Below, in pieces: positions 1 to 7,784 of a stretch of 42,293 nt of DNA; position 1 is the stretch's first letter, and each line of letters opens with the position of its first letter. Below the pieces are notes generated by a model. The model saw only the letters and a program-made list of their open reading frames with translations, was not told the DNA's origin and ran no database searches. Source of the stretch: Bacteroidales bacterium (GTDB lineage: Bacteria; Bacteroidota; Bacteroidia; Bacteroidales; UBA1715); the NCBI GenBank assembly GCA_017552705.1, contig JAFZOY010000143.1, positions 1-42,293 of the forward strand, given 5' to 3'. Made by a program: the position numbers and the translations under genes.

Positions 1-10
1 AAAACAAAAA

Positions 11-44
11 GGAGAGTTAAAATCACGTAACTCTCCTTTTTTTT
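11..44 (+). terminator. Intrinsic terminator of the gene upstream of the window
   Basis: A perfect 9-bp stem, GGAGAGTTA (11-19) with TAACTCTCC (28-36), is followed directly by eight T. It probably ends the transcript entering from the left, so pyrH would need its own promoter or read-through. Confidence 0.85.
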
Positions 45-73
45 ATCTATATTAGTCGCATAATTTGCAAATT

Positions 74-784
74 ATGTTACAATACAAGAAAATACTATTG
101 AAATTCAGCGGAGAATCGCTTCAGGCAGCCGATGGATTCAGCATTGATCCTGAGAAACTTATGAAGTATGCGCATCAAGTTAAGGAGGTTGTTGACTTGG
201 GCGTGAAGGTTTCTGTTGTGATTGGCGGCGGCAACATTTACCGTGGACTCAATAACAAAAATCAAGGATTCGATCGCATTAAGGGTGACTATATGGGGAT
301 GATGGCAACGGTAATCAATGCCGTGGCTCTGCAATCTGCGTTGGAAACCATTTCAATAAAATCAAAGGTTCTTACTGGTTTCTCTATGGAACCGGTTGGA
401 CAGGCATACTCGCAACAACGGGTGCAGGACGCTTTCAATAACAATGAGGTTGTGATTTTTGGTGGCGGAACAGGCAATCCTTTTTTCACGACGGACACTG
501 CGGCAGCCCTCCGTGCGGTTGAAATCGGCGCTGATGTGCTGCTGAAAGGTACACGGGTTGATGGTGTATATGATTCCGATCCAGAAAAAAATCCTCATGC
601 AGTAAAATTCGATGAAATAACATTTACCGAGGCATATTCAAAAGGTTTGAAGATTATGGATCTTACGGCATTTACTATGTGCAAGGAAAACAATCTTCCA
701 ATCATAGTTTTTAACGTAGGTGATGAAACTTCACTTAAAAAAATCGTGTCTGGTGATAAAATAGGTACCATTATTAAAAATTAA
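74..784 (+). CDS. pyrH: UMP kinase PyrH
   Basis: Cytoplasmic uridylate kinase that phosphorylates UMP to UDP with ATP, the first committed step to UTP and CTP; bacterial enzymes of this amino-acid-kinase family are hexamers. The 236-residue product has the family landmarks in order: KFSGESL near the N-terminus, the glycine-rich GGGNIYRG, the phosphate-binding stretch GGGTGNPFFTTDTAAALRA and GTRVDGVYDSDP near the nucleotide site. The length is normal. I chose the ATG at 74 over an in-frame TTG at 65, because MLQYKKILLKFSG matches the usual start of the family. A strong terminator ends just upstream and a lipoprotein gene follows after 5 bp, so the two are probably co-transcribed. Identification is secure. 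Confidence 0.97.
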   Translation: MLQYKKILLKFSGESLQAADGFSIDPEKLMKYAHQVKEVVDLGVKVSVVIGGGNIYRGLNNKNQGFDRIKGDYMGMMATVINAVALQSALETISIKSKVLTGFSMEPVGQAYSQQRVQDAFNNNEVVIFGGGTGNPFFTTDTAAALRAVEIGADVLLKGTRVDGVYDSDPEKNPHAVKFDEITFTEAYSKGLKIMDLTAFTMCKENNLPIIVFNVGDETSLKKIVSGDKIGTIIKN

Positions 785-789
785 ATACC

Positions 790-2037
790 ATGAGAAAAAA
801 CGTTTTCCTCATTCTTGGATTACTTGTTTGTGTGACTGCTTGTCATAAAAAAACAAAAGATACTCCCAAAGATAGTATAGAATACCAAGGACAATACTAC
901 AAGGTCGTAAAACCTGTGCAGTACGATTCAAACGGTGACGGTGTAATCGACGGCAACGACAATGAGATTGGTATGCTTGGCTCCAACATGAGCGTTGACA
1001 AAAATCCGGATGGCTCTTCTCTCTATTCTGGTTCCGACAATGGCGAAGATCCAGAAGGCAATCAAACAAAACAAGGCGTTGCTGTTGGCGAAAAACTTTG
1101 CTACCACGATTTGGAGAAATATTGCTCGAAGAATGGTGGTCTGTATGCGTTTGAAACTTCGGTGAACACAAGCCAGACTTCATTGTCGCAAAACTATAGC
1201 GACGACGATGTGAACAACAATAATATTGCGGATTATATTGAAGATATTCGTTCCGCTGAGAATGTTGAGAAGGTCGCTTTTATTAATGCAAGTAAATATG
1301 CGGCTGAAATCGCAAAAAAAATAGAGAAAGCTGCTAAAAAGCAAATCGGAACAAATTATTTGTACAATAGTATAAAAGATGCCATCGTTCAATCGTTGAA
1401 TGAAGTTTTGTACGAATCGAACGAGCGTATCAATATCACTAATGTGGAGACAATTATCGACGCCCGTGTTTCAACTGCAATCATCAACGCAACTGACGAG
1501 GCTGGGGTTATCGGGTATATTTCGTCGGAAACGTTGGTATCAATTTGTTCGGAATATAGCGCACTGATTGCAAAAAACACAGCTGACGATATTGCCACTG
1601 CAACAACAAAGGCAATTATTGCCCAATATGAAAAACACATGGAAAACGGCTCTATTCAGAATGTACAGGGTATCTGTCCGAATGGCTATCATATTCCATC
1701 GGATTTTGAATGGATGATTTTTGAATCTGCAATTGGTATGTCGGACGCTGATTTGGCAAAGGGTGGCGAAACCGAGACTACACGCGGTGCCGATGCAAAT
1801 GTTGTGAAGAAAATGGTTGATGATTATGGGTTTAGTTTTGGCGGTTATGCAAGCATCAACGGTACATACGCACAATACGGCGAAGCTGGCGTGTATTGGT
1901 CGTCAACAACTGGTCACGATGATAAAGGTGACTTCGTTTGGGTTCGTCAGATCGATACAAGCTACACTGGCGTGGTTCGTTTTAAGATGTACGAAAAATC
2001 AGGATTAAGCGTTCGTTGCTTTAAAGATAATAAGTAA
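790..2037 (+). CDS. Lipoprotein with a split FISUMP-type domain
   Basis: Probable secreted lipoprotein of 415 residues. A signal peptide ends in a lipobox, VTAC, with Cys18 as the lipidation site. Residues 46-57 (DSNGDGVIDGND) look like a calcium-binding EF-hand/dockerin-type loop. The C-terminus (about 292-412) matches the Fibrobacter succinogenes major paralogous (FISUMP) domain: GICPNGYHIPSDFEW, a central VYWSST and a terminal SVRCFKD. The part that usually sits just before it, CYHDLEKYCSKNGGLYAFE (104-122), is separated by about 170 residues rich in Ala, Ile, Asn and Asp, predicted helical. The domain therefore appears to carry a large insertion. The biochemical role of the family is unknown. 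The gene starts 5 bp after pyrH and ends before a hairpin at 2071-2096. Confidence 0.8.
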   Translation: MRKNVFLILGLLVCVTACHKKTKDTPKDSIEYQGQYYKVVKPVQYDSNGDGVIDGNDNEIGMLGSNMSVDKNPDGSSLYSGSDNGEDPEGNQTKQGVAVGEKLCYHDLEKYCSKNGGLYAFETSVNTSQTSLSQNYSDDDVNNNNIADYIEDIRSAENVEKVAFINASKYAAEIAKKIEKAAKKQIGTNYLYNSIKDAIVQSLNEVLYESNERINITNVETIIDARVSTAIINATDEAGVIGYISSETLVSICSEYSALIAKNTADDIATATTKAIIAQYEKHMENGSIQNVQGICPNGYHIPSDFEWMIFESAIGMSDADLAKGGETETTRGADANVVKKMVDDYGFSFGGYASINGTYAQYGEAGVYWSSTTGHDDKGDFVWVRQIDTSYTGVVRFKMYEKSGLSVRCFKDNK

Positions 2038-2070
2038 CAATAAGTAAATATAATCAAATCTAAATAAATA

Positions 2071-2096
2071 CAAAGTCGGCATACCAGCCGACTTTG
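2071..2096 (+). terminator. Hairpin after the FISUMP lipoprotein gene
   Basis: A perfect 10-bp stem, CAAAGTCGGC (2071-2080) with GCCGACTTTG (2087-2096), encloses a 6-nt loop. There is no good T-run after it, so it may be a weak terminator or a transcript-end stabiliser. It lies just before radC. Confidence 0.6.
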
Positions 2097-2117
2097 TGCG
2101 TTCTTATAAGCCGCATT

Positions 2118-2804
2118 ATGAATTATACTTCTATTAAGAATTGGGCGGAAGAAGACCGTCCTCGTGAAAAATTGTTGGAGAAAGGTTGCTCCTCGCTTAC
2201 AGAAACGGAATTGCTTGCAATATTGATTGGAAGCGGAACCAAAAACACTTCGGCTTTGGATATCGCAAAGATTATTTTCTCAAAAGCGAACAATAATCTC
2301 AACGAATTGTACAAATGCACCATTACTGATTTGATGCAGTTCAAAGGAATTGGCGAAGCACGGGCGATAACGCTTTCCGCCGCGTTTGAACTTGGTCGGA
2401 GAAGGAATATTGCCGAAGTTAGGCAGAAAAAACAGATATCATCAAGCAAAGAAATCTTCAATTTGATGCATCCCAAAATCGGTGACCTGAAACATGAGGA
2501 ATTCTGGGCGATATACCTTAACCAAAAGAATGCAATTATTGGCGAAAAACGGATTAGCATAGGTGGAATTTCCCAAACCACAGTTGACACGAAAATCATA
2601 GCCCGCCATGCAATAGAATGTCTTGCCACGGGAATTATCGTGTGCCATAACCATCCTTCGGAAAATTGTCGGCCAAGCCGAGAAGACAAAGTCATTACGG
2701 AGCAAATCAACAACGCAATGAAACTAATTGATTGCAGTCTGCTCGACCATGTTATAATTTCGGGGGAGAACTATTTTAGTTTTTGCGATGAATCCCTGTT
2801 GTAA
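2118..2804 (+). CDS. radC: RadC family JAB-domain protein
   Basis: RadC (DUF2466/JAB) family protein of 228 residues. The N-terminal part (about 1-100) has a helix-hairpin-helix-like region (LMQFKGIGEARAITL, 72-86) of the kind that binds DNA. The C-terminal part is an MPN/JAB metalloprotease-like domain with a complete zinc signature HxHx7Sx2D: His177, His179, Ser187 and Asp190, within CHNHPSENCRPSRED. The function is unsettled; the original link to DNA repair was not sustained, and relatives occur in both chromosomal and mobile settings. I chose the ATG at 2118 (MNYTSIKNWAEEDRPREKL) over an in-frame TTG at 2094, because the latter overlaps the upstream hairpin and the N-terminus at 2118 is the family-typical one. 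Confidence 0.92.
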   Translation: MNYTSIKNWAEEDRPREKLLEKGCSSLTETELLAILIGSGTKNTSALDIAKIIFSKANNNLNELYKCTITDLMQFKGIGEARAITLSAAFELGRRRNIAEVRQKKQISSSKEIFNLMHPKIGDLKHEEFWAIYLNQKNAIIGEKRISIGGISQTTVDTKIIARHAIECLATGIIVCHNHPSENCRPSREDKVITEQINNAMKLIDCSLLDHVIISGENYFSFCDESLL

Positions 2805-2868
2805 CCGAGATTTTTATCGTTTGATGTAAATCATTGCCGATTTTTTTGAAAAAAAATCTTGTGGCGTA

Positions 2869-2897
2869 TTGTAATTTGAGAAAAACATTTACTTTTG
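2869..2897 (+). promoter_or_regulatory. Probable rpsO promoter
   Basis: TTG at 2869-2871, an 18-bp spacer and TACTTTTG at 2890-2897 fit the known Bacteroidetes promoter form (-33 TTTG or TTG, -7 TAnnTTTG). Transcription would start near 2904, about 33 nt before rpsO. Confidence 0.6.
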
Positions 2898-2936
2898 CGT
2901 CTTGAAAAACGAGTTATAGAGAAAATATAGAATATT

Positions 2937-3206
2937 ATGTATTTGACTACAGAAAAAAAGGCTGAATTGATTAAAAAATTTGGTAAGTCGGCAAATGATT
3001 CGGGTTCTACTAAGTGTCAGATTGCAATTTTCACTGAAAGAATCAATGCTTTGACTGAAAAAATGAAGGAAAACCACAAAGATTTCGTTACACAACGTTC
3101 TTTATTGAAGTTGGTTGGTAAAAGACGTAATTTGTTGGCTTACTTGAAGGACCACGACATAGAAGAATACCGTAGCTTAATTAAGGAATTAAATATTCGT
3201 AAATAA
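2937..3206 (+). CDS. rpsO: 30S ribosomal protein S15
   Basis: Primary 16S rRNA-binding protein of the small-subunit platform. The 89-residue product has the usual length and motifs: GSTKCQIAIFTERINALTEKM and the C-terminal basic stretch SLLKLVGKRRNLLAYL. A canonical Bacteroidetes promoter lies upstream and a hairpin at 3234-3257 separates the gene from pnp. The rpsO-pnp order is widespread in bacteria, and in Escherichia coli both genes are under post-transcriptional control; nothing here proves the same control. Confidence 0.98.
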   Translation: MYLTTEKKAELIKKFGKSANDSGSTKCQIAIFTERINALTEKMKENHKDFVTQRSLLKLVGKRRNLLAYLKDHDIEEYRSLIKELNIRK

Positions 3207-3233
3207 TTTTACGATACAAAATCTATTAGTGGG

Positions 3234-3259
3234 AAGGCAATTTTTTCAAGTTGCCTTTT
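3234..3259 (+). terminator. Hairpin between rpsO and pnp
   Basis: A 7-bp stem AAGGCAA (3234-3240) with TTGCCTT (3251-3257) and a 10-nt loop is followed by a short T-run. It is probably a partial terminator or processing site. Confidence 0.6.
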
Positions 3260-3306
3260 CCTATTTATAATAGCCGATTGAATTTATTACACAAAAAAAA
3301 TACGAT

Positions 3307-5445
3307 ATGTTACAAGTTTTTAAGAAAGTAATCACGTTGAGTGATGGTCGTACCATCGAAATCGAAACGGGAAAATTGGCGAAACAAGCCGATGGCTCTG
3401 TTGTAGTTCGTTTGGGTGACACTATGCTTTTGGCTACTGTTTGTAGCGCGAAAGACGCTGTTCCTGGTACTGATTTCATGCCACTTACCGTGGAGTACAA
3501 AGAGAAATTCGCTTCGTTTGGAAGATTTCCGGGTGGATTTACAAAGAGAGAAGGAAAAGCTTCAGATTATGAGATTTTAACTGCTCGTTTGGTTGATAGA
3601 GCCTTGCGTCCGTTGTTCCCAGACAATTACCATGCTGAGACATTCGTGAACGTATTGCTTATCTCGGCTGACGGAAAAGATCAACCTGATGCTTTGGCTG
3701 GTTTGGCTGCATCTGCTGCTTTGGCTGTGTCCGACATCCCATTTGGAGGTCCGATAGCTGAAGTTCGTGTTGCCCGTGTTGACGGCAAATTGGTTATCGA
3801 CCCAACGTTTGAAGAAATGGAACGTGCCGACATCGACATTATGGTTGGTGCAACGTATGACAATATTTTGATGGTTGAAGGCGAAATGGACGAAGTTTCT
3901 GAAGCAGAAATGCTTGAGGCATTGAAATTCGCACACGAAGCCATCAAACCTATGTGTGTTGCCCAAAACGAGTTGATGGCTGAAGTTGGTAAAACGGTGA
4001 AACGTGAATATTGCCACGAAGAAAATGACGAGGAACTTCGTCAAGATGTTTGGAATAAATGTTACGATAAGGCATACGCTGTAGCTGCATCAGAAAATAC
4101 TAACAAACACGAACGTGAAGCAAACTTTTCTGCAATCAGAGATGAGTATCTTGCATCTATGGACGAAGAAGAGGCTGCAGCAAAGGCAGAGATGGTAAAT
4201 CGTTACTATCATGCTGTGGAAAAAGAGGCTATGCGTCGTTGCATTTTGGATGAAGGAAAACGTTTGGATGGTCGTAAAACGACTGAAATCCGTCCGATTT
4301 GGTGCGAAGTTGGCTATTTGCCAGGTCCTCACGGATCGTCGATTTTCACCCGTGGTGAAACTCAATCGTTGACAAGTGTTACATTGGGTACAAAACAAGA
4401 TGAAAAAATCGTTGACGATGTGTTGAATCAAGGAAAAGAACGTTTCTTGTTGCACTACAACTTCCCTCCATTCTCTACTGGCGAAGCAAAAGCACAACGT
4501 GGTGTCGGCCGTCGTGAAATCGGTCACGGACACTTGGCTTGGAGAGCATTGAAGAGAATGATTCCTGCTGATTTTCCATATTGCGTCCGCGTAGTTTCCG
4601 ATATTATGGAATCAAACGGTTCATCGTCAATGGCAACAGTTTGCGCTGGTACATTGGCACTTATGGATGCCGGTGTTAAAATCAAGAAACCTGTTGCTGG
4701 TATCGCTATGGGCTTGATTACAGACAAAGGTAATGTAAAATGGTCGGTATTGTCGGATATTCTTGGTGACGAAGACCACCTTGGCGATATGGACTTCAAA
4801 GTAACAGGTACGGCTGACGGTATCACTGCTACGCAGATGGATATCAAGGTTGACGGTTTGTCATACGAAGTTTTGGAAAAAGCTTTGAATCAAGCAAAAG
4901 AAGGCCGTCTTCATATTTTGGGTAAAATCACTGAAACAATTGCTGAGCCACGTGCTGATTTCAAACCTCATGCTCCAAGAATCGAGACTTTGAAGATTGG
5001 TAAGGATTACATTGGCGCCGTGATAGGTTCTGGCGGTAAGAATATCCAAGAGTTGCAAGCTCGTACAAATACGGTGATTTCCATTGAAGAAGTTGATGGC
5101 TTCGGTATAGTTGAAATCTCTGGAACAAACAAAGAAGGTATGGACGAAGCTAAGGAATACATCCTTGGTATTTCGCAGGAACCTGAAGTTGGAAAAGTTT
5201 ACAAAGCAACTGTTAAATCAATTGTTGAATTTGGTGCTTTCTGTGAATTTTTGCCACAAAAAGATGGTTTGCTCCACATTTCAGAAATCGCTTGGGAACG
5301 AGTAAACAAAGTAACTGATTATTTGAAAGAAGGCGATGTTATCGAAGTGAAATTGATTGGAATTGAGAAAGGTAAATTCAAATTGTCGAAACGTGCATTG
5401 ACAGAAAGACCTCCTCGCCAACCAAAACAAGAAGAATCCAAATAA
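3307..5445 (+). CDS. pnp: Polyribonucleotide nucleotidyltransferase (PNPase)
   Basis: Phosphorolytic 3'-to-5' exoribonuclease that degrades RNA to nucleoside diphosphates and can add tails; it works as a trimer in the cytoplasm. The 712-residue product has the full architecture: first RNase PH core (about 1-230) with [16 protein letters not shown], an all-helical linker, second RNase PH core (about 320-550) with [13 protein letters not shown] and MDIKVDGLS, a KH domain with [12 protein letters not shown], and a C-terminal S1 domain with [20 protein letters not shown]. The length is close to that of the E. coli enzyme. It follows rpsO and ends before a strong terminator at 5483-5515. Identification is secure. 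Confidence 0.98.
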   Translation: MLQVFKKVITLSDGRTIEIETGKLAKQADGSVVVRLGDTMLLATVCSAKDAVPGTDFMPLTVEYKEKFASFGRFPGGFTKREGKASDYEILTARLVDRALRPLFPDNYHAETFVNVLLISADGKDQPDALAGLAASAALAVSDIPFGGPIAEVRVARVDGKLVIDPTFEEMERADIDIMVGATYDNILMVEGEMDEVSEAEMLEALKFAHEAIKPMCVAQNELMAEVGKTVKREYCHEENDEELRQDVWNKCYDKAYAVAASENTNKHEREANFSAIRDEYLASMDEEEAAAKAEMVNRYYHAVEKEAMRRCILDEGKRLDGRKTTEIRPIWCEVGYLPGPHGSSIFTRGETQSLTSVTLGTKQDEKIVDDVLNQGKERFLLHYNFPPFSTGEAKAQRGVGRREIGHGHLAWRALKRMIPADFPYCVRVVSDIMESNGSSSMATVCAGTLALMDAGVKIKKPVAGIAMGLITDKGNVKWSVLSDILGDEDHLGDMDFKVTGTADGITATQMDIKVDGLSYEVLEKALNQAKEGRLHILGKITETIAEPRADFKPHAPRIETLKIGKDYIGAVIGSGGKNIQELQARTNTVISIEEVDGFGIVEISGTNKEGMDEAKEYILGISQEPEVGKVYKATVKSIVEFGAFCEFLPQKDGLLHISEIAWERVNKVTDYLKEGDVIEVKLIGIEKGKFKLSKRALTERPPRQPKQEESK

Positions 5446-5482
5446 TTTTTTTCATCATTTTTGATTTTTTTGTTAATTGAGA

Positions 5483-5515
5483 GAAGGCTATCGGAAACGA
5501 TGGCCTTCTTTTTTC
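5483..5515 (+). terminator. Strong terminator after pnp
   Basis: An 11-bp stem (5483-5493 with 5498-5508, one G-U pair) closed by a GAAA tetraloop is followed by six T. Confidence 0.92.
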
Positions 5516-5529
5516 TACCTTAATTTCCA

Positions 5530-5615
5530 AAATCCTCTGCATTATAGGCAATTCCAACTTGAAAAAGTTGGTGGGACTCATCTTCATTCGTTTCACTTTC
5601 TTTCGCTGTAGGCAG
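5530..5615 (-). repeat. Dispersed intergenic repeat, copy 1 (modules B then A on the minus strand)
   Basis: Two short modules recur near 39.3 kb. Module A (5573 down to 5530) matches 39243-39286 at 36 of 44 ungapped positions. Module B (5615 down to 5587) matches 39368-39396 at 27 of 29. Module A contains a small hairpin, CCAACTT (5554-5560) with AAGTTGG (5565-5571), loop GAAA. Here B precedes A on the minus strand; in the other copy A precedes B. The stretch lies between the pnp terminator and the next gene. Confidence 0.65.
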
Positions 5616-5664
5616 AATGTGAGAAAATATTGCTATCTTGCACCATAATTCAAAAAACTATGAT

Positions 5665-5964
5665 ATGAACGTTACGATCATCGTAATTTATTTGCTTGTT
5701 ATCAATATTGTTGCCTTTTTGGCTTTCGGGATTGACAAGTACAAGGCACAGAACGGTATGTGGCGTATTCCAGAATCAACTTTGCTCACAATGGCGGCGC
5801 TTGGTGGTAGTATCGGTGCATTGATAGGAATGAGAGTCTGGAGGCACAAGACCTTGCACAACAAATTCCGTATAGGAATCCCCCTGATTATAGTGTTACA
5901 GATTGTGGTAGTAATTTGGTTGCTGGGGGGTAATGAGAGTGCTACCCCCATTTCTCAGCAATAA
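5665..5964 (+). CDS. DUF1294 family small membrane protein
   Basis: Inner-membrane protein of 99 residues with three hydrophobic segments: about 2-24, 40-62 and 78-97. It has the DUF1294 signature: FGIDKYKA after the first helix, RIPESTLLTMAALGGSIGALIGM and RHKTLHNKFRIGIP. The family's function is unknown. I chose the ATG at 5665; the in-frame upstream TTG at 5638 only adds a polar stretch that does not look like the family. The last 23 bp overlap the convergent dusB gene, so the two transcripts are antisense over their ends. Confidence 0.88.
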   Translation: MNVTIIVIYLLVINIVAFLAFGIDKYKAQNGMWRIPESTLLTMAALGGSIGALIGMRVWRHKTLHNKFRIGIPLIIVLQIVVVIWLLGGNESATPISQQ

Positions 5965-6919
5965 AATCAAGCAAATCGAGAGTTTCTTGTAAGTCGGTGA
6001 GATTGAGGAGTTTTATTCTTGTTTCCCGAAAATTTTCCAATCCTTTGAAGGTGCGTGCGAATTGTCGCCGCATGTGGATTACGCCGCCTGGAAGTCCCAT
6101 AAATTCAACGGATTTCAGCATAGATTCCTTAATCACCTCCACTTGTTCCTGTATGGTTGGTTCGGGGAGTAGTTCGCCGGTGGCGAGATAGTGTTTCACA
6201 TGGTGGAAAATCCATGGTGCGCCAATGCTTGCACGCCCAATCATAATTGCATCAACGCCATAGTTTTCAAAGGCTTTCTTGGCTTTTTGAGGAGAGTCAA
6301 TGTCGCCGTTGCCAATAATCGGAATGCGCATCCGTGGGTTTTGTTTCACTTCGCCAATCAGTGTCCAATCGGCCTCGCCGGTGTACATTTGGGCTCGGGT
6401 TCTTCCGTGGATTGTAAGTGCTTGAATGCCTACATCTTGCAATTGTTCGGCTACCGAAACGATTGGCATATCATTGGCGTCCCAACCTAAACGGGTTTTG
6501 GCTGTAACGGGTGTGGAAACTGCGTTTACAACCGATTTTGCTATATCGACCATCAGCGGAATGTTCCGCAAAAGCCCGGATCCAGCTCCTTTGCAGGCGA
6601 TTTTCTTTACTGGGCAACCAAAATTGATGTCGATAATGTCGGGTTTAAATTCCGACTCAACGATTTTTGCCGCTTCCGCCATTGTTTCGGGTACTTTTCC
6701 GAAAATTTGTACAACAAAAGGCCGTTCGTATTCATAACTCTTGATTTTCCGCATTGTTTGGTTTATGGAACGGACAATTGCGTCGCAGGCTGCAAATTCC
6801 GAATAGAGCAGGTCGGCGCCATATTTTTTACACATATATCGGAACGATGGTTCGCTCACGTCTTCCATTGGCGCGGCAAACACCGGATATTTCCCGAATT
6901 CTATTGTGCCGATTTTCAT
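5942..6919 (-). CDS. dusB: tRNA-dihydrouridine synthase, DusB type
   Basis: FMN-dependent enzyme that reduces uridines in tRNA to dihydrouridine with NADPH. The 325-residue product is a TIM barrel with the family motifs in order: APMEDVSEPSFR (16-27), VVQIFGKVPETM, DINFGCPVKKIACKGAGSGLL (about 97-117), PVTAKTRLGW, IHGRTRAQMYTGEADW and GNGDI followed by GVDAIMIGRASIGAPWIF. The GCPVKK motif and GAGSGLL are DusB-like. The start codon overlaps the stop of the upstream S1-protein gene in an ATGA arrangement (6916-6919), so the two are translationally coupled. The 3' end overlaps the convergent DUF1294 gene by 23 bp. Confidence 0.95.
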   Translation of the reverse strand: MKIGTIEFGKYPVFAAPMEDVSEPSFRYMCKKYGADLLYSEFAACDAIVRSINQTMRKIKSYEYERPFVVQIFGKVPETMAEAAKIVESEFKPDIIDINFGCPVKKIACKGAGSGLLRNIPLMVDIAKSVVNAVSTPVTAKTRLGWDANDMPIVSVAEQLQDVGIQALTIHGRTRAQMYTGEADWTLIGEVKQNPRMRIPIIGNGDIDSPQKAKKAFENYGVDAIMIGRASIGAPWIFHHVKHYLATGELLPEPTIQEQVEVIKESMLKSVEFMGLPGGVIHMRRQFARTFKGLENFRETRIKLLNLTDLQETLDLLDFIAEKWG

Positions 6920-7746
6920 TTCAGTCTGATTCCGTTCTCTTCAATCGAAATTTTTCCTGCCTTGTAAAGTCCGCCGATAGCCATTTTGAACGATTTTTTG
7001 CTCATGGAGAGCTGTTCTTTGATGTCGTCGGATGAACTTTTGTCGTGCAAGGGAAGAAATCCGTTGTGTGCTTCAAGGGCATTGAGGATGTTTGTCTCAA
7101 TGTCGGAGATTTTGTTTTGATAGCCTGATTTAGAAAGACTTATGTCTAATTTCAAATCTTCGCGAATCTTTTTTATGTAGGCGATTCTTGTCTCTCCGAT
7201 AGTGAGGTTCGCAAATGTTTCGTTGTTGTAAATGATTCCCCAGTAGAGGTTGTCAACTATCACTTTTGTTCCCAAATCTGTTTTTGAGTGGATTTGAATC
7301 GACACTTCGTCGCCTTCGCTATATGGCGGATTGTAGCGGTCGAGAAACTTGTCGATTTTTGCGGAAGCCGCAATTCTGTCAGTGTCTTGGTCAATGTAGA
7401 GATACACCCAATACTGTTTGCCGGCGCTCATTCGCATTTTTTGCTCACGGTAGGGAACAAACAAGTCTTTTGGCAAACCCCAATCCAAATATGCTCCGTA
7501 TTTGTTGACTTCCTTAGCCTTGAGATAGGCGCATTCGCCTACTTCGGCAAGTGGAGTCTCGGTAGTCGCAATGATTCTGTCTTCGGAATCAAGGTAAATG
7601 AACACTTCAATTTCATCGTTTTCTTGCAGGTTTTCGGGGGCATAGCGTTTTGGTAGCAGCACGCTGTCGTATTCTTCGGCATCGAGATAGTAGCCGAAGT
7701 CAACCTTGCGGAGAACTTTGAGTATGTTTTTTTTACCTAATTGCAT
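6916..7746 (-). CDS. CvfB-like S1 RNA-binding protein
   Basis: Cytoplasmic protein of 276 residues resembling CvfB/YitL: several S1-like RNA-binding folds followed by a C-terminal winged-helix-like domain. Visible landmarks are ECAYLKAKEVNKYGAYLDWGLPKDLFVPYREQ split across the first S1 unit, VSIQIHSKTDLGTKVIVDN in a later unit, and KEQLSMSKKSFKMAIGGL near the C-terminus, the usual recognition-helix region. CvfB is known as a virulence and RNA-binding regulator in Staphylococcus; the role in Bacteroidetes is not established. I chose the ATG at 7746 (MQLGKKNILKVL). A longer in-frame reading from 7905 would run into the 3' end of the neighbouring gene and adds basic, unconserved sequence. It is translationally coupled to dusB. 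A possible -7 box TACATTTG lies at 7773-7766 on the minus strand. Confidence 0.87.
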   Translation of the reverse strand: MQLGKKNILKVLRKVDFGYYLDAEEYDSVLLPKRYAPENLQENDEIEVFIYLDSEDRIIATTETPLAEVGECAYLKAKEVNKYGAYLDWGLPKDLFVPYREQKMRMSAGKQYWVYLYIDQDTDRIAASAKIDKFLDRYNPPYSEGDEVSIQIHSKTDLGTKVIVDNLYWGIIYNNETFANLTIGETRIAYIKKIREDLKLDISLSKSGYQNKISDIETNILNALEAHNGFLPLHDKSSSDDIKEQLSMSKKSFKMAIGGLYKAGKISIEENGIRLK

Positions 7747-7784
7747 ATCATTCAATATTTCGGCGCAAATGTACGCAAAAGTTT

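Noticed and set aside
2123..2713. Minus-strand frame of 196 residues opposite radC
   Set aside because: radC is complete with its zinc signature; the opposite frame has no recognisable motif.
5378..5596. Minus-strand reading frame over the pnp 3' end and the gap beyond
   Set aside because: It runs through the pnp terminator and the dispersed repeat and has no family resemblance; a frame opened by the repeat is the simpler reading.
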